DNA of 64,000 nt from UBA952 sp044361535. Lineage in GTDB: Bacteria > Bacteroidota > Bacteroidia > Flavobacteriales_D > Crocinitomicaceae. This document shows positions 1-9,290 of the stretch, piece by piece (position 1 is the first letter of the stretch; the number at the start of each line of letters is the position of its first letter). The notes under the pieces are model-generated. The model was given only the letters and a program-made list of their open reading frames with translations, did no database searches and had not been told where the DNA came from. The translations under genes were made by a program, and so were the position numbers. The stretch is from the NCBI GenBank assembly GCA_044361535.1, contig JBIKIQ010000003.1:1-64000 (forward strand). The letters run 5' to 3'.

Positions 1-2
1 TG

Positions 3-341
3 AGTTTGATCGGGAGACTGGGCGCAAATCCAGAAGTATTAAAATTTGAATCGGGTAGAACACTTGCTCGCTTCACATTGGCAACAAATGAGCCTATTAA
101 AGTAAATGGAACATGGCAAGAACAAACACAATGGCACTCGATAACGGCCTGGGGAAAGACAGCAGAACTTATCCAGAAAATCTTGTCTAAGGGTCAAGAA
201 ATTATGCTAGAAGGGCGACTCGTTCAGCAAAATTACGAGACAAAATCAGGCGAAAAACGCTTTGGAACAAATGTAGAATTAAAAGAATTCTTGCTACTGA
301 ATTCAATAGGGAAAAAACCAGAAACTACAACAAATAAATAA
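3..341 (+). CDS. ssb: Single-stranded DNA-binding protein, paralogue 1 (5' truncated by window edge)
   Basis: OB-fold protein of the SSB family, binding ssDNA in replication, repair or recombination. The frame is open to the left edge; the first visible start-like codon is TTG at 6, but the usual N-terminus before the LIGRLG strand lies off the window, so this is a 5' partial. Family marks are LIGRLGANPEV, LARFTLATNE and the WHSITAWGKTAE strand. It ends in ETTTNK, so the acidic DDIPF-type tip that recruits partner proteins in canonical SSB is missing. It is followed after 6 nt by a second ssb-like gene and then a third, probably one transcript. Confidence 0.9.
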   Translation, partial: SLIGRLGANPEVLKFESGRTLARFTLATNEPIKVNGTWQEQTQWHSITAWGKTAELIQKILSKGQEIMLEGRLVQQNYETKSGEKRFGTNVELKEFLLLNSIGKKPETTTNK

Positions 342-347
342 TAGATT

Positions 348-668
348 ATGAATCACGTAAATTTAATTGGTAAAGCCCGTTCAGAAGCGCAGTTTATTCA
401 AATGGATAACGGGAAAAAATTAGCAAAATTTTCGCTTTCTACGAAAGAAAACTATCTTGATGAGCATGGTAAAATGAAATCCAGAGATACATGGCACACG
501 CTTACAGCTTGGGGTAAATGGGTTAAAATACTAGAGCAAACAGAAATTAAAGGGACACACCTAGCAATTGAGGGAAAACTAGTAAGTAGATTTTACAAAG
601 CGGGTGGAATTCCAAAGCTTATCTCTGAAATTGAAATTAACGATCTTACTTTATTACAAACAAAATAA
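348..668 (+). CDS. Single-stranded DNA-binding protein, paralogue 2
   Basis: A 106-residue SSB-like OB-fold protein that begins MNHVNLIGKA and carries the family strand TWHTLTAWGKW, plus KGTHLAIEGKLVSR near residue 70. It is the most diverged of the three tandem copies: the usual GxxGxDPE stretch after the first strand is replaced by KARSEAQFI. It has no glycine-rich linker or acidic C-terminal tip and ends TLLQTK. The ATG at 348 lies 6 nt after the previous stop and the next gene starts 6 nt after this stop, suggesting a three-gene operon. Specialised ssDNA binding is an inference from family membership. Confidence 0.85.
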   Translation: MNHVNLIGKARSEAQFIQMDNGKKLAKFSLSTKENYLDEHGKMKSRDTWHTLTAWGKWVKILEQTEIKGTHLAIEGKLVSRFYKAGGIPKLISEIEINDLTLLQTK

Positions 669-674
669 CAAATT

Positions 675-1001
675 ATGACAACAGTTAGAAATCACATTAC
701 ATTAATTGGAAATATTGGATCCAACGCACAAATTACAAAATTCGATAATGGAAAAAGTGTAGCTCGCTTTAACCTAGCAACAAATAACTTATACCGTGGA
801 AACGATGGAAAGTTTAAAAAAGAAGTAGAATGGCATAGAGTTTTTGCCTGGGGAAATATGGCTGAATTTATTGAAAAATATGGTGACAAGGGTAAAAAGG
901 TAGCTATACATGGAAGGCTAGTCAATCGTTCCTATTTGTCAGATAAAGGAGTTAAAAATTACATTACCGAAGTTGAATTAAAACAAATAATCGGGCTCTA
1001 A
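675..1001 (+). CDS. Single-stranded DNA-binding protein, paralogue 3
   Basis: A 108-residue SSB-like protein starting MTTVRNHITLIGNIGSNAQI. It contains SVARFNLATN, EWHRVFAWGNMAEFIEKY and KKVAIHGRLVNRSY, all typical of the SSB OB-fold. Its N-terminus (VRNHITLIGNIG) is the closest of the three to ordinary SSB. It stops right after the last beta strand (KQIIGL), so it too lacks the C-terminal protein-interaction tip. It is the last gene of the run, and a strong hairpin terminator follows within 20 nt. Confidence 0.88.
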   Translation: MTTVRNHITLIGNIGSNAQITKFDNGKSVARFNLATNNLYRGNDGKFKKEVEWHRVFAWGNMAEFIEKYGDKGKKVAIHGRLVNRSYLSDKGVKNYITEVELKQIIGL

Positions 1002-1016
1002 AATCCAAACATATAC

Positions 1017-1053
1017 AAAAACAAAAGCAGTCATTAAGACTGCTTTTGTTTTT
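1017..1053 (+). terminator. Perfect hairpin terminator after the ssb run
   Basis: A 16-bp perfect inverted repeat: AAAAACAAAAGCAGTC at 1017-1032, a loop of ATTAA, and GACTGCTTTTGTTTTT at 1038-1053. The right arm ends in a T tract and the left arm starts with an A tract, so it could work in both directions between the ssb genes and the convergent secreted-protein gene. Confidence 0.85.
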
Positions 1054-1104
1054 ACCATGAAAAATTGAAATGTTTAAATCAAATCAGCTGAATGAACTTG
1101 TAGT

Positions 1105-1899
1105 TTATTGAACTACGAATTGGATATTGTTTGTTATTTGTGCTGTTTGAACTTTTGCTACATATATTCCTGGTGTTAAACCATTGAAAGTTGTACTTGT
1201 TTGATTTGCGATTTCTTGCGTGTCAATGATTTGTCCCGCTGCGTTTATTACGGTGATTTCAGTAACTTCTGCATTATTCCATGTGATGGTTCCGTTTCCG
1301 TTGTTTGGGTTTGGATAAAGTGTAAATGTACTTTCTACTTCTTCAATTCCTGCTACTTCTGTTGCAACATAGGTTTCAACATTTGTTTGACATCCATTAT
1401 CGTCTGTTATTGTTACATTGTATGCTCCTTCATTGTTTATTCCAAAAAGATCTTCACTTGTTTCTCCGTTAGACCATTCATACGTGTAATCAGCAGTTCC
1501 TCCTTGAACAAACACGTCTAAGTTAACCGTTGAGTGAATCTCAGTTTGTGTTATCATTGCTTGAAGTGCTTCAGGAGCTTTAACTTCAAAAGATGCCCAT
1601 AAAGTTTCTCCTTCAGTTGTTTCCATTCTCACTCGGTAGATTCCAGCTGAAAGATTCGTTAAATCTTCTGTTGTAATTCCATTATCCCATGTAAACGTAT
1701 TTACCGTGTTATTTGCTACTTCAATTTCGATACTTCCATCGTTCAATCCTGCACAACTAATGTGGTGAACAGTATATGAGATAACTTCTTGGTTCGTGGT
1801 ATTAACTATAGAACCAGTTGTGATTGTTTCAGCATTAGCAGAAAAAAGAGCTGTTCCTAAGAAAAGACTTGCGATAAGGTTGCGAACTGAAGTTTTCAT
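1105..1899 (-). CDS. Secreted SprB-repeat protein with T9SS sorting domain
   Basis: A 264-residue protein if the ATG at 1899 is used. That start gives a clean signal peptide (MKTSVRNLIASLFLGTALFSANA) and is preferred to the in-frame ATG at 1947, which would add 16 non-signal residues. Two SprB-like repeats follow: HISCAGLNDGSIEIEV...FTWDNGITTEDLTNLSAGIYRV, then YEWSNGETSEDLFGINNEGAYNVTITDDNGCQ. The C-terminus is a type A T9SS sorting domain (FTLYPNPNNGNGTI... GLTPGIYVAKV). It is probably exported and displayed on the cell surface. SprB repeats occur in gliding adhesins, but this protein is far too short to be SprB itself, so its role is unknown. Confidence 0.85.
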   Translation of the reverse strand: MKTSVRNLIASLFLGTALFSANAETITTGSIVNTTNQEVISYTVHHISCAGLNDGSIEIEVANNTVNTFTWDNGITTEDLTNLSAGIYRVRMETTEGETLWASFEVKAPEALQAMITQTEIHSTVNLDVFVQGGTADYTYEWSNGETSEDLFGINNEGAYNVTITDDNGCQTNVETYVATEVAGIEEVESTFTLYPNPNNGNGTITWNNAEVTEITVINAAGQIIDTQEIANQTSTTFNGLTPGIYVAKVQTAQITNNIQFVVQ

Positions 1900-2131
1900 T
1901 TTGTTTCGTTTTGATTTCTGAAACAAATTTGCGCTATACCCAAACAAATTTTTCTATAAATAAGGATGTTCAACCGCAAAATACGGAAGCTTACTAAGCT
2001 AATACTAGGTGTTTACATCAAGGAGTTACGTAGTTGTGCGTAGAAATTCTACAATAATTAAATGTAAAGTAATCTCGAATAATGAAGGATTGTGTTGAAT
2101 TGAATATAACTATATATACTCGAATAATCGT

Positions 2132-4456
2132 TTAGTTCATAACCAAAACCTTTCCAACTTTCTTGTCTTTACCTTCATTCATAGCTGTCCAGATGAGGTA
2201 AACACCTGACGCCACACGTTCACCATTTAAGTTCTTACAATCCCAGGTAGCGGTTCCTCCGTTAGAGGTTGTTTTAAACACTAAGTTTCCTGCCAAATCT
2301 GTAATTTTAACATCTGAATTATAGCGAATTCCTTGAATTGTAACTGGGCCAAGATGTGAAGGCCTTACTGGATTGGGAAATACAGTTGTGCTTTGGTATT
2401 CAGGATCTTCATAGGTTGCATTTGTGCGATATGATACTAATCCTTTATCCGTTATGATAAATAATTCTCCGGTAGTTTGATCAAGTTTTAAATCATAAAT
2501 GATATCTGATATTAAAGGAGAATTTTCGGTTGTATGTTGTTCAATTATTTCAGATCCATCAGCAGACAAAAGTAAGATTCCAGCATTAGCAGTAGCGATC
2601 CATTTTCGATTACCGCCATCTACTTCAATATCTGTAATATGCGTTGACCCTAAAACATACTCTACGTTGCCTTCAAACTGAACTTTTACTCGTTGTGCAT
2701 CATATTCACCTGGGTTAGCGTCAAATGATGAATTTGCACTGTATAAGATTGCAAACCCCGCATCGGTCCCAATCCAAATTTCCCCTTCAAAATCTGCTGC
2801 AATAGCTGTAATATTTTCAGATGGTAAGGCGCCGTAATTTTCACCTGATTTTAAGTTGATTCGTTTGTCATCTGTTGTATTTGATAACGTTCCATTGGTA
2901 GAATAGCCAAATAAACCGGCATTATCCGTTGCACACCAAATATTTCCATCAAAGTCGATGATCATTTTTTTTGTGTATTTGTTTTTTGCTGCAAATCCAA
3001 GGTCAAAATTCATCCAGCTACTGTCTTCGGCCGATCTCACATTCAATGGTCGATCGCAATACCCATTCAAACACCATAAATTACCCTTATCATCGTAACT
3101 CACGTCTGAAACTAAGGACCAACCATTTCCAACGGATGTAGATTTTAATGTTGAATTATCCTCTGTAAATACCTCCCCTTGATTGTTGTTGAAAACAGTT
3201 AATGGAACTTCTGAATAAGTACATGAAGCATATTCATTTGGGTTTTTAGGATTGATGGATACGTCAATAAAATCAAAAACATCCAAACCATCCCAGCAAC
3301 TTTGTTCAAAAACATCAGTTAATTTCCAAGACTCATTTTCAAAAAAATGAATGCCATTTCGAGAAAACCCTGGTAGTTTACCAACTAAATAACCGGAAGC
3401 AATCGCCAATTTTCCATTGTGACAATCCATGGAGTAAAAATATTTATTCAATGATCCCGATCCTGTAAAAAGATCGTAGGAGAAATAATCCGAAGGAAAC
3501 CAAACAAGGCCAAGACTAAGATCAGAAATCCATGTTCCAACGGAATTACTTGAAGATCTACTGACCAAAAATTCTTTGTTAAAGGTTCCTGAACCATAAA
3601 AAAGCACCTGATTGTAATCTTGATCGTATTCAACATAGGCACCGTTGGCATTTATCGCTAACTTTCCATTTCCTAAGACATTAATAGAATTTATTTTTGC
3701 CTCCCATGGAAAGCTTGAAATTACCTGGTGCCCATTAGGGTTTAATTTGATTACTGAATCTGCAACAGAACCTTGCACCTGCATTAAAACAACCAAATTG
3801 TTATTAAAATTTTCGAGCTCTTTATAAGTAACCCCAATTTGTGGTAAAACGCGTGGATCTATGCTCCACTGCGAAGGATCTGCCAACGCCGGGTTTGATA
3901 AAATGCCTTTTAAAAGTTTAGTGGGGGAAAGAGCATAAACAGTATCGCCTTTAAAACAAATATCATTCACCGCTTCTAAAGAATTAGTTGGATAATAAGT
4001 GTCCTTTATTTCATTTTTTAACGGATCAATTTTAAGTATGGCAAAATCGCATGCGGCATAAATAAAATCACCTTGTTTCACGAATCTATTTATTCGTTTA
4101 GAACTGGATACAGATGCAAGTTCGAGTGCAGGAATATTGTAAATCACATCGTTTTTTAACCGGTCAATATTTCCGTTTTCATAGCCAATATAGAGTGATT
4201 TATCCTGATAATCGTAAAACAAACAAGAGATTTCGATGTCAGACAAACCATTAAGAACATTCAATAACACTTGACTTTTATCAGATACTTTCAAAACGGA
4301 TAATCCATTTTCAAATGCAGTGTAAATATGTTCTTCCGTTGCCACAACATCAATCGCTGCTTTTGTTGTTGAATGAAATCGCCACTCTCCCGTGCCAATT
4401 TGCGCATTTACAGAAATGCTAATGAAAAAAGAAATAAAAACGATTTTAAACTTCAT
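2132..4456 (-). CDS. porZ: Type IX secretion system protein PorZ
   Basis: A 774-residue protein, close to the 776 of Porphyromonas gingivalis PorZ. A signal peptide (MKFKIVFISFFISISVNA) leads into IGTGEWRFHSTTKAAIDVV, then two beta-propeller domains of the two-component-regulator-propeller type (roughly 40-330 and 350-670; blades such as GNIWCATDNAGLFGY and GEIWIGTDAGFAILY). The C-terminal T9SS-type domain (VFPNPVRPSHLGPVTI ... ASGVYLIWTAMNEGK) follows. In P. gingivalis PorZ sits on the cell surface with PorU, PorV and PorQ, binds anionic LPS and feeds it to the PorU sortase for cargo anchoring. Its presence agrees with the many T9SS cargo proteins in this window. The next genes upstream in transcription are glycosyltransferases. 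Confidence 0.88.
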   Translation of the reverse strand: MKFKIVFISFFISISVNAQIGTGEWRFHSTTKAAIDVVATEEHIYTAFENGLSVLKVSDKSQVLLNVLNGLSDIEISCLFYDYQDKSLYIGYENGNIDRLKNDVIYNIPALELASVSSSKRINRFVKQGDFIYAACDFAILKIDPLKNEIKDTYYPTNSLEAVNDICFKGDTVYALSPTKLLKGILSNPALADPSQWSIDPRVLPQIGVTYKELENFNNNLVVLMQVQGSVADSVIKLNPNGHQVISSFPWEAKINSINVLGNGKLAINANGAYVEYDQDYNQVLFYGSGTFNKEFLVSRSSSNSVGTWISDLSLGLVWFPSDYFSYDLFTGSGSLNKYFYSMDCHNGKLAIASGYLVGKLPGFSRNGIHFFENESWKLTDVFEQSCWDGLDVFDFIDVSINPKNPNEYASCTYSEVPLTVFNNNQGEVFTEDNSTLKSTSVGNGWSLVSDVSYDDKGNLWCLNGYCDRPLNVRSAEDSSWMNFDLGFAAKNKYTKKMIIDFDGNIWCATDNAGLFGYSTNGTLSNTTDDKRINLKSGENYGALPSENITAIAADFEGEIWIGTDAGFAILYSANSSFDANPGEYDAQRVKVQFEGNVEYVLGSTHITDIEVDGGNRKWIATANAGILLLSADGSEIIEQHTTENSPLISDIIYDLKLDQTTGELFIITDKGLVSYRTNATYEDPEYQSTTVFPNPVRPSHLGPVTIQGIRYNSDVKITDLAGNLVFKTTSNGGTATWDCKNLNGERVASGVYLIWTAMNEGKDKKVGKVLVMN

Positions 4457-4481
4457 AGGTAAAAGTTCACTAATGAACGCT

Positions 4482-4489
4482 CAAAAATA
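4482..4489 (-). promoter_or_regulatory. -7 element upstream of porZ
   Basis: On the minus strand this reads TATTTTTG, matching the Bacteroidota TAnnTTTG consensus, 25 nt before the porZ ATG. No good TTG box is seen at the expected spacing, so it may be a weak promoter. Confidence 0.4.
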
Positions 4490-4510
4490 AATTATGTTGT
4501 TAAATGACGA

Positions 4511-6715
4511 TTATTTTATTGGAAAAGAATTGAGAAAAACTGCTCCTTTTTCATTTTTCCATCTCACATTTAATTCAATGGGTCGAATTAATAAATTGTC
4601 TATTTCGTATTCTCGGTTCTTTTTTTCACCACCAAACAAGAAAAAATTATACGAACAAGCATCTGGTTGTGTTTTAAAAACAGCTCGTACTCTCACCCGA
4701 TCTATTTGTTGATCAGTATATGAACAAATTGTTCGCTCGTAAAACCAAGTAACATTTTTTTCTTTTACAAACTCTATTCTGAGGGTGTTGTCCATGTTTT
4801 TTAATCCTTTCCAGAAATAATCAAAACTTACCTCATACCAATGATTAGGCTTCAATTGATTTTCCTCAAATTTTGCAAATGTGTTGAAATTAGAAACCTT
4901 AGCTTTTAAGCGATTATTTTTGTTTTGATAATTTTCAAAAAGGAAATCTGGTTGTTTATGAGTTTCAGCTGATATCAAATTGGTTTCTTTAATCTTTTTA
5001 CGTTTAAAAATCTTATCCACGGATAAACTTCGTAATTCACCGTATTTATTTTTAAAAACCGGAATTGATAAATCAAATAATTCTTGTTCATCTTCCGCGT
5101 AAAGTGGCTGATAATCAAACCATATCAAGAAATTTTTATTTGAAATTCTCGTTGATTGTGATTTTTCTTGATACTGTGATCCAAGACTTCTGAAGAAATC
5201 ATGCGTTTGCTTAAAACTTGTTCTCCCCATCATACAACTATAAATGGGAAGGCCTGAATGTGCTGAAGCAATGAGAACGTTGGTCATTGTTTTTTCAATT
5301 GGTTCTTTCCCATATAATTCCGAACCTATATGAAACCAAGGCAAAGGCAGGATACATTGATAATTCGTTTTATTGGCTTGGATAAAAGAAATCAATTGTT
5401 GTTGTTCTAGAGGCAGTGCTTCTTTTTTAAATACATTTTTTGAATATGTACGATTAGTTGTCAGAATAGGTATTGCTTCAACAAAATAGAAGACGCTTCC
5501 TAAACTTAATAAACTAATTGCCGCAATTTTTTTCCATTTTGTTTCTGCCAAACGATAGAGATTGTGTAAAACTACAAAACTCAAAATGCCAGTAACATAG
5601 TAAAATGGCCAAGCAAACCGACCAACAGCTCTAAATTGCTTTAAAGGTTCTAAAAGATCTAACAGCGAAGGAAATTGATTGAAAGGAATTCCAAAAGAAT
5701 AGAGTAAAAGAAGTATGCTAGAAAATAGAAAAAACAAGATTTCTTTTGGGAAAAGTTCAAGCTTATTTGGTTTGAAAACCTTTAGAATTCGTAAAAATAG
5801 AAGCACGAGAAGAATAATAACACTTGTTATTCCAATATAGGCAGTCCCCTCCCAGTTCAAATTTTCAAATGAAACAAATTCACTCATCCATTGGCCTAAA
5901 AATCCATTTTGTGTAAGAAAAACACTTTTCCAATGACTTTGGTATTCAAAAAACCCAAAGGGTTCTGTTGTTCGATCAGTAATCGAATCACTCCATTTAG
6001 AAAGAATAAAAAATAGTAATAATGGAAGAATTGTAAAACAGCCGATTTGAATAAGATTACTCACTTTTTTCCAAACTACACGTTGAAAAACCAAGGTTCC
6101 TCCCAAAAAAACGGTGAGCATTAAGCCCAAATAACCATGGGTAAAATACCAGAAGGTAGTACTAACTGCTAAAAATATCGTCCATTTCCATTTTGAACTC
6201 CCGTGCAGAAATTGGACGAGAAAATACCAAGCCATCGGAATAAAACACGAATAGGACATACTCAAATGCCCAAAGAGTCTATAGAATTGGGGTTGTAGAG
6301 CAAAAAGAGATAATGCGCCGAGTACTGAAACCCACTCATTCTTGGTGTAAAATTGGATGATTTTGAACAAGTAATAGGTGGTTAAAAGAAATCCTATTAC
6401 TATGGTAACATGAATAATCCCCACCGAATATGCGTATAAAAACGGGAAGAACTGAATTACATATTGCAAGGCTGGAAAGCCATCGGTAAATAAATAATTC
6501 TCTCCGTATGGGTAATTTAATCCTGAAAAATGATTGAAAGAAATCCGATGGTTTAACTGATAATCAAACACATAGTAACTTTTTAAACCGTCACCTTCTG
6601 AGATCAATAAAAAGTCGTTGGGCGAAGTTATTAGTTCTGGAATTGATAGAAAAATCAGAGCAAATGTTCCAAGTACTAAAAGAAGATGAGGAAAATATTT
6701 ACGTGTTATCTCCAT
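4511..6715 (-). CDS. Multi-pass membrane protein, GT-C-like, with C-terminal soluble domain
   Basis: A 734-residue protein. Residues 1 to about 420 form many hydrophobic segments (for example FPHLLLVLGTFALIFLSIPE near the start and a series to FYFVEAIP). A large non-membrane region follows; its last 150 residues look beta-rich (NHWYEVSFDYFWKG, RIEFVKEKNVTWFYER), like a carbohydrate-binding jelly roll. The first loop has EGDGLKSYYVFDYQLNH, with acidic residues placed as in GT-C glycosyltransferases that use lipid-linked sugar donors. It starts 5 nt after the neighbouring GT-C-like gene ends and belongs to the same run as the GtrB-like GT2. Surface polysaccharide or LPS modification is likely; donor and acceptor cannot be read. 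YfhO-type proteins are an alternative family. Confidence 0.6.
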   Translation of the reverse strand: MEITRKYFPHLLLVLGTFALIFLSIPELITSPNDFLLISEGDGLKSYYVFDYQLNHRISFNHFSGLNYPYGENYLFTDGFPALQYVIQFFPFLYAYSVGIIHVTIVIGFLLTTYYLFKIIQFYTKNEWVSVLGALSLFALQPQFYRLFGHLSMSYSCFIPMAWYFLVQFLHGSSKWKWTIFLAVSTTFWYFTHGYLGLMLTVFLGGTLVFQRVVWKKVSNLIQIGCFTILPLLLFFILSKWSDSITDRTTEPFGFFEYQSHWKSVFLTQNGFLGQWMSEFVSFENLNWEGTAYIGITSVIILLVLLFLRILKVFKPNKLELFPKEILFFLFSSILLLLYSFGIPFNQFPSLLDLLEPLKQFRAVGRFAWPFYYVTGILSFVVLHNLYRLAETKWKKIAAISLLSLGSVFYFVEAIPILTTNRTYSKNVFKKEALPLEQQQLISFIQANKTNYQCILPLPWFHIGSELYGKEPIEKTMTNVLIASAHSGLPIYSCMMGRTSFKQTHDFFRSLGSQYQEKSQSTRISNKNFLIWFDYQPLYAEDEQELFDLSIPVFKNKYGELRSLSVDKIFKRKKIKETNLISAETHKQPDFLFENYQNKNNRLKAKVSNFNTFAKFEENQLKPNHWYEVSFDYFWKGLKNMDNTLRIEFVKEKNVTWFYERTICSYTDQQIDRVRVRAVFKTQPDACSYNFFLFGGEKKNREYEIDNLLIRPIELNVRWKNEKGAVFLNSFPIK

Positions 6716-6720
6716 TTGAT

Positions 6721-8340
6721 TTACTTGCTTGATTTTAAATCAAAAACAAAAACAGAATTTTTTGCATAAACAGTATCCTTCGTGAATTGCTTCATCAGCG
6801 GATCTATTGGTTCGTTTCCAACAACTAGCATGTAACGAGCCCCTTTTTTAATAAACAACGGTATTTGTGTCGAATACGGCTTTGTTTTTAAAAATGAAAA
6901 ATTACTAAAACCAATTCTTTCAATGGTGTATAAATCTACATTGGGAGATTGATCGGTTAGACAAAAAACAGTATCATTTTCTTTGATTATTTTTTGAATT
7001 TCATACTTCTGCTTTTGTAGCTTTTGTAAATGCTCGTTATGATACCAATGAAAATACTCCCAATTTTCTTTTTCCAATTTACTAACCCTAAAAGAATTTT
7101 CAGTAATGAAGTTTTTCTTACCAAACGCAATATTTAAATAGGAGGTTGCATTAAGAAAAACAAGAATTACATTACAAAAGAATAAGAAAATTGCTGTTTT
7201 TCTAACAAAAATACTGGGATGTATATCAATGTATTTAATACCAATAAAGAAAAAAGTCAGCGGTAAAAAAAGTATCTCGATTAAATAATAATCGTGTACA
7301 TCAAAAACCCAAAACCAAAGTAAGATATACGTTGTTGCACCAATAATTCCAACACCAATCAGCCAATAAAAGAAAGATGGAATTTTAGCACGAATGACCA
7401 AATAGAAGACAAAAACGATCATTGGAATTAACGCCCAATAATTATAAAGCAAATTAAATTGGCGCTTCCAAATGATATCCCAAATTTCTTTATGACGTTG
7501 GACATCTACTTCCCAAAATGGACGTATAGTGGTTGAGAATAAAGTTGAATGGAAGTGTGAATTATAATTAATAGCATACGAATACCACAGAAAAGTTGCC
7601 AAAAAAGCGAATAGAAATGCGCCAAAAAGCCATACAAAACTTTTTCGATGGGTTGTAAATAAACTTTTTTCCTGAAAGAAAAAATAAAAGGCGGTGCCAA
7701 TGGCAAATGTTAGAATAGCTATTAATACAGTTACTTTAATTAATATGGCCAAGGTTAAAAACAGCGTAAAAAAAGAAAATGACCAGTATTTCTTGCGATG
7801 TAGAAAGATAAATAAAAAATAACCAGCGATTAAGGAGAAGGAGAATGAAAACACATTGGGTAATAGTGTATCAGAGTAAAATAAAAGAATAGGAGAACTA
7901 AAAATTATTCCGCTGAGTACGAGTGTTTTAATTTGACTTTTCAGAAAATGGTTTACAACTGAACTAAATAAAGTTAAGGATATGATTAATGTGAAAAATG
8001 AAACGAGTTTGGCAATCCATTCATGTGGACCAAAAATCTTCCAAAGATTCCCTACTAAATAATAGACAATTGGAAATTCTGCTGCAGCATTTCGGTTTCC
8101 GTATATTGAAATATGATTTGTTTCAGGAGTTAGAAAAGATGCTCCTTGGTAGTAATTCCACGCCAGAGATAATGAATCTGCTTTTCTCCATGCGTGAATA
8201 GGTAGTATGCTGTCAAAAAAATGATAATTTAAACTGTAAAGAAAAAATAAAACAACAAGTAGAAGAAATGTTTTGATTGCTAGTGGAAATGATTCTAATC
8301 GGGAAAAAAAGCTCATTTCATCAAATATTGGATTCCTCAA
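6721..8340 (-). CDS. GT-C/ArnT-type membrane glycosyltransferase
   Basis: A 539-residue multi-pass membrane protein. After the first membrane helix (about 18-38) a periplasmic loop carries HAWRKADSLSLAWNYYQ, a pattern typical of the GT39/ArnT-like family in Bacteroidota, where an acidic residue of this loop is catalytic. About ten further hydrophobic segments follow, then a C-terminal soluble tail after about residue 400. These enzymes move a sugar from a polyprenyl phosphate donor to a surface glycan or lipid. The ATG at 8340 overlaps the upstream GT2 by 20 nt; a second in-frame ATG at 8316 would start 4 nt after the GT2 stop and give MSFFSRLESF. Either start indicates translational coupling. 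Confidence 0.7.
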   Translation of the reverse strand: MRNPIFDEMSFFSRLESFPLAIKTFLLLVVLFFLYSLNYHFFDSILPIHAWRKADSLSLAWNYYQGASFLTPETNHISIYGNRNAAAEFPIVYYLVGNLWKIFGPHEWIAKLVSFFTLIISLTLFSSVVNHFLKSQIKTLVLSGIIFSSPILLFYSDTLLPNVFSFSFSLIAGYFLFIFLHRKKYWSFSFFTLFLTLAILIKVTVLIAILTFAIGTAFYFFFQEKSLFTTHRKSFVWLFGAFLFAFLATFLWYSYAINYNSHFHSTLFSTTIRPFWEVDVQRHKEIWDIIWKRQFNLLYNYWALIPMIVFVFYLVIRAKIPSFFYWLIGVGIIGATTYILLWFWVFDVHDYYLIEILFLPLTFFFIGIKYIDIHPSIFVRKTAIFLFFCNVILVFLNATSYLNIAFGKKNFITENSFRVSKLEKENWEYFHWYHNEHLQKLQKQKYEIQKIIKENDTVFCLTDQSPNVDLYTIERIGFSNFSFLKTKPYSTQIPLFIKKGARYMLVVGNEPIDPLMKQFTKDTVYAKNSVFVFDLKSSK

Positions 8341-9253
8341 TGATGTAATTTGGCCTTTTCTTACTTTCAGAAAATAATTTCCCTAGATAAATTCCTACAA
8401 TACCTAACATCATTAATTGAATTCCGCCTATAAAAAGAATTGACGCAATGGTTGATGTCCATCCAGCGACGGCTTCTGTTGTGAAAATAGATACGTAAAT
8501 AGCATACAAAGCATAGAAAAAGGAGCATAGTGCTAGAAATGCCCCTAAATAAATTGAAAAATAAAGAGGCTTGGCACTTGAAGAAGTAATTCCAGTAAGC
8601 GCAAAACGAACCATCTTTGAAAATGTATATTTCGTATTCCCTGAAAATCGTTCGTTAGGAATATATTCTAGACCATGTTGTTTAAATCCTAGTCCTGGAA
8701 TTATTCCTCGGTAAAACAGATTATTTTCATTGAAATTTTTCAAGGCTTCAACCACTGAGCGATCTAACAGCCTAAAATCTGCTGTTCCTTCTTCAAGTTT
8801 TGTTTCTGAAAGATAATTAACCAATTTATAAAACATTTTGGAGGTTAATTTTTTGAAAAAAGACAAGTCGTTTGTGTCTTTTCGTTTCGTATAAACGACT
8901 TTATTGCCAGCTCTCCAATGTTCTATCAAAGTTGAAATTAATTCTGGTGGGTGTTGTAAATCTGCATCCATGCTAATTACAGCATCTCCTTTCGCAAAAT
9001 CAAGCCCTGCCCTTAAAGCGTTTTGATGCCCAAAATTTCTACTAAAATGAATAAACTTTACACGCTTATCTTTTGTAGTGAGTTCCTTGATGTTTCTAAG
9101 TGAGTCGTCGTGACTACCATCATTAACATAAATGATTTCAAATGACTGAACATCAATTTTAGAAAGTTCAAACTGTAATTGTTCGTATAGCTCAACTATA
9201 TTCCCTTCTTCGCAATAGGTTGGAATAACTATGGAAATTTCAGGTTTATTCAT
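8321..9253 (-). CDS. GT2 polyprenyl-phosphate glycosyltransferase (GtrB/DPM1-like)
   Basis: A 310-residue enzyme with an N-terminal GT-A domain: ISIVIPTYCEEGNI, YVNDGSHDDS, and the DxD motif in VISMDADLQHPPELI, then FRLLDRSVVEAL. Two membrane helices lie near 230-258 and 265-292. This architecture is that of GtrB and dolichyl-phosphate-mannose synthase-like enzymes, which load a sugar from a nucleotide donor onto a polyprenyl phosphate at the inner face of the inner membrane. The two GT-C-like genes directly downstream would be expected to use that lipid-linked sugar on the periplasmic side. The identity of the sugar is not visible. Confidence 0.88.
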   Translation of the reverse strand: MNKPEISIVIPTYCEEGNIVELYEQLQFELSKIDVQSFEIIYVNDGSHDDSLRNIKELTTKDKRVKFIHFSRNFGHQNALRAGLDFAKGDAVISMDADLQHPPELISTLIEHWRAGNKVVYTKRKDTNDLSFFKKLTSKMFYKLVNYLSETKLEEGTADFRLLDRSVVEALKNFNENNLFYRGIIPGLGFKQHGLEYIPNERFSGNTKYTFSKMVRFALTGITSSSAKPLYFSIYLGAFLALCSFFYALYAIYVSIFTTEAVAGWTSTIASILFIGGIQLMMLGIVGIYLGKLFSESKKRPNYIIEESNI

Positions 9254-9290
9254 TTATATGAGCTAATACAATCGCAAGATTTTTGTTATA

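Noticed and set aside
1..1001. Prophage or conjugative-element ssb cluster
   Set aside because: No phage, integrase, relaxase or recombinase gene lies in the neighbouring 20 kb; the visible context is chromosomal.
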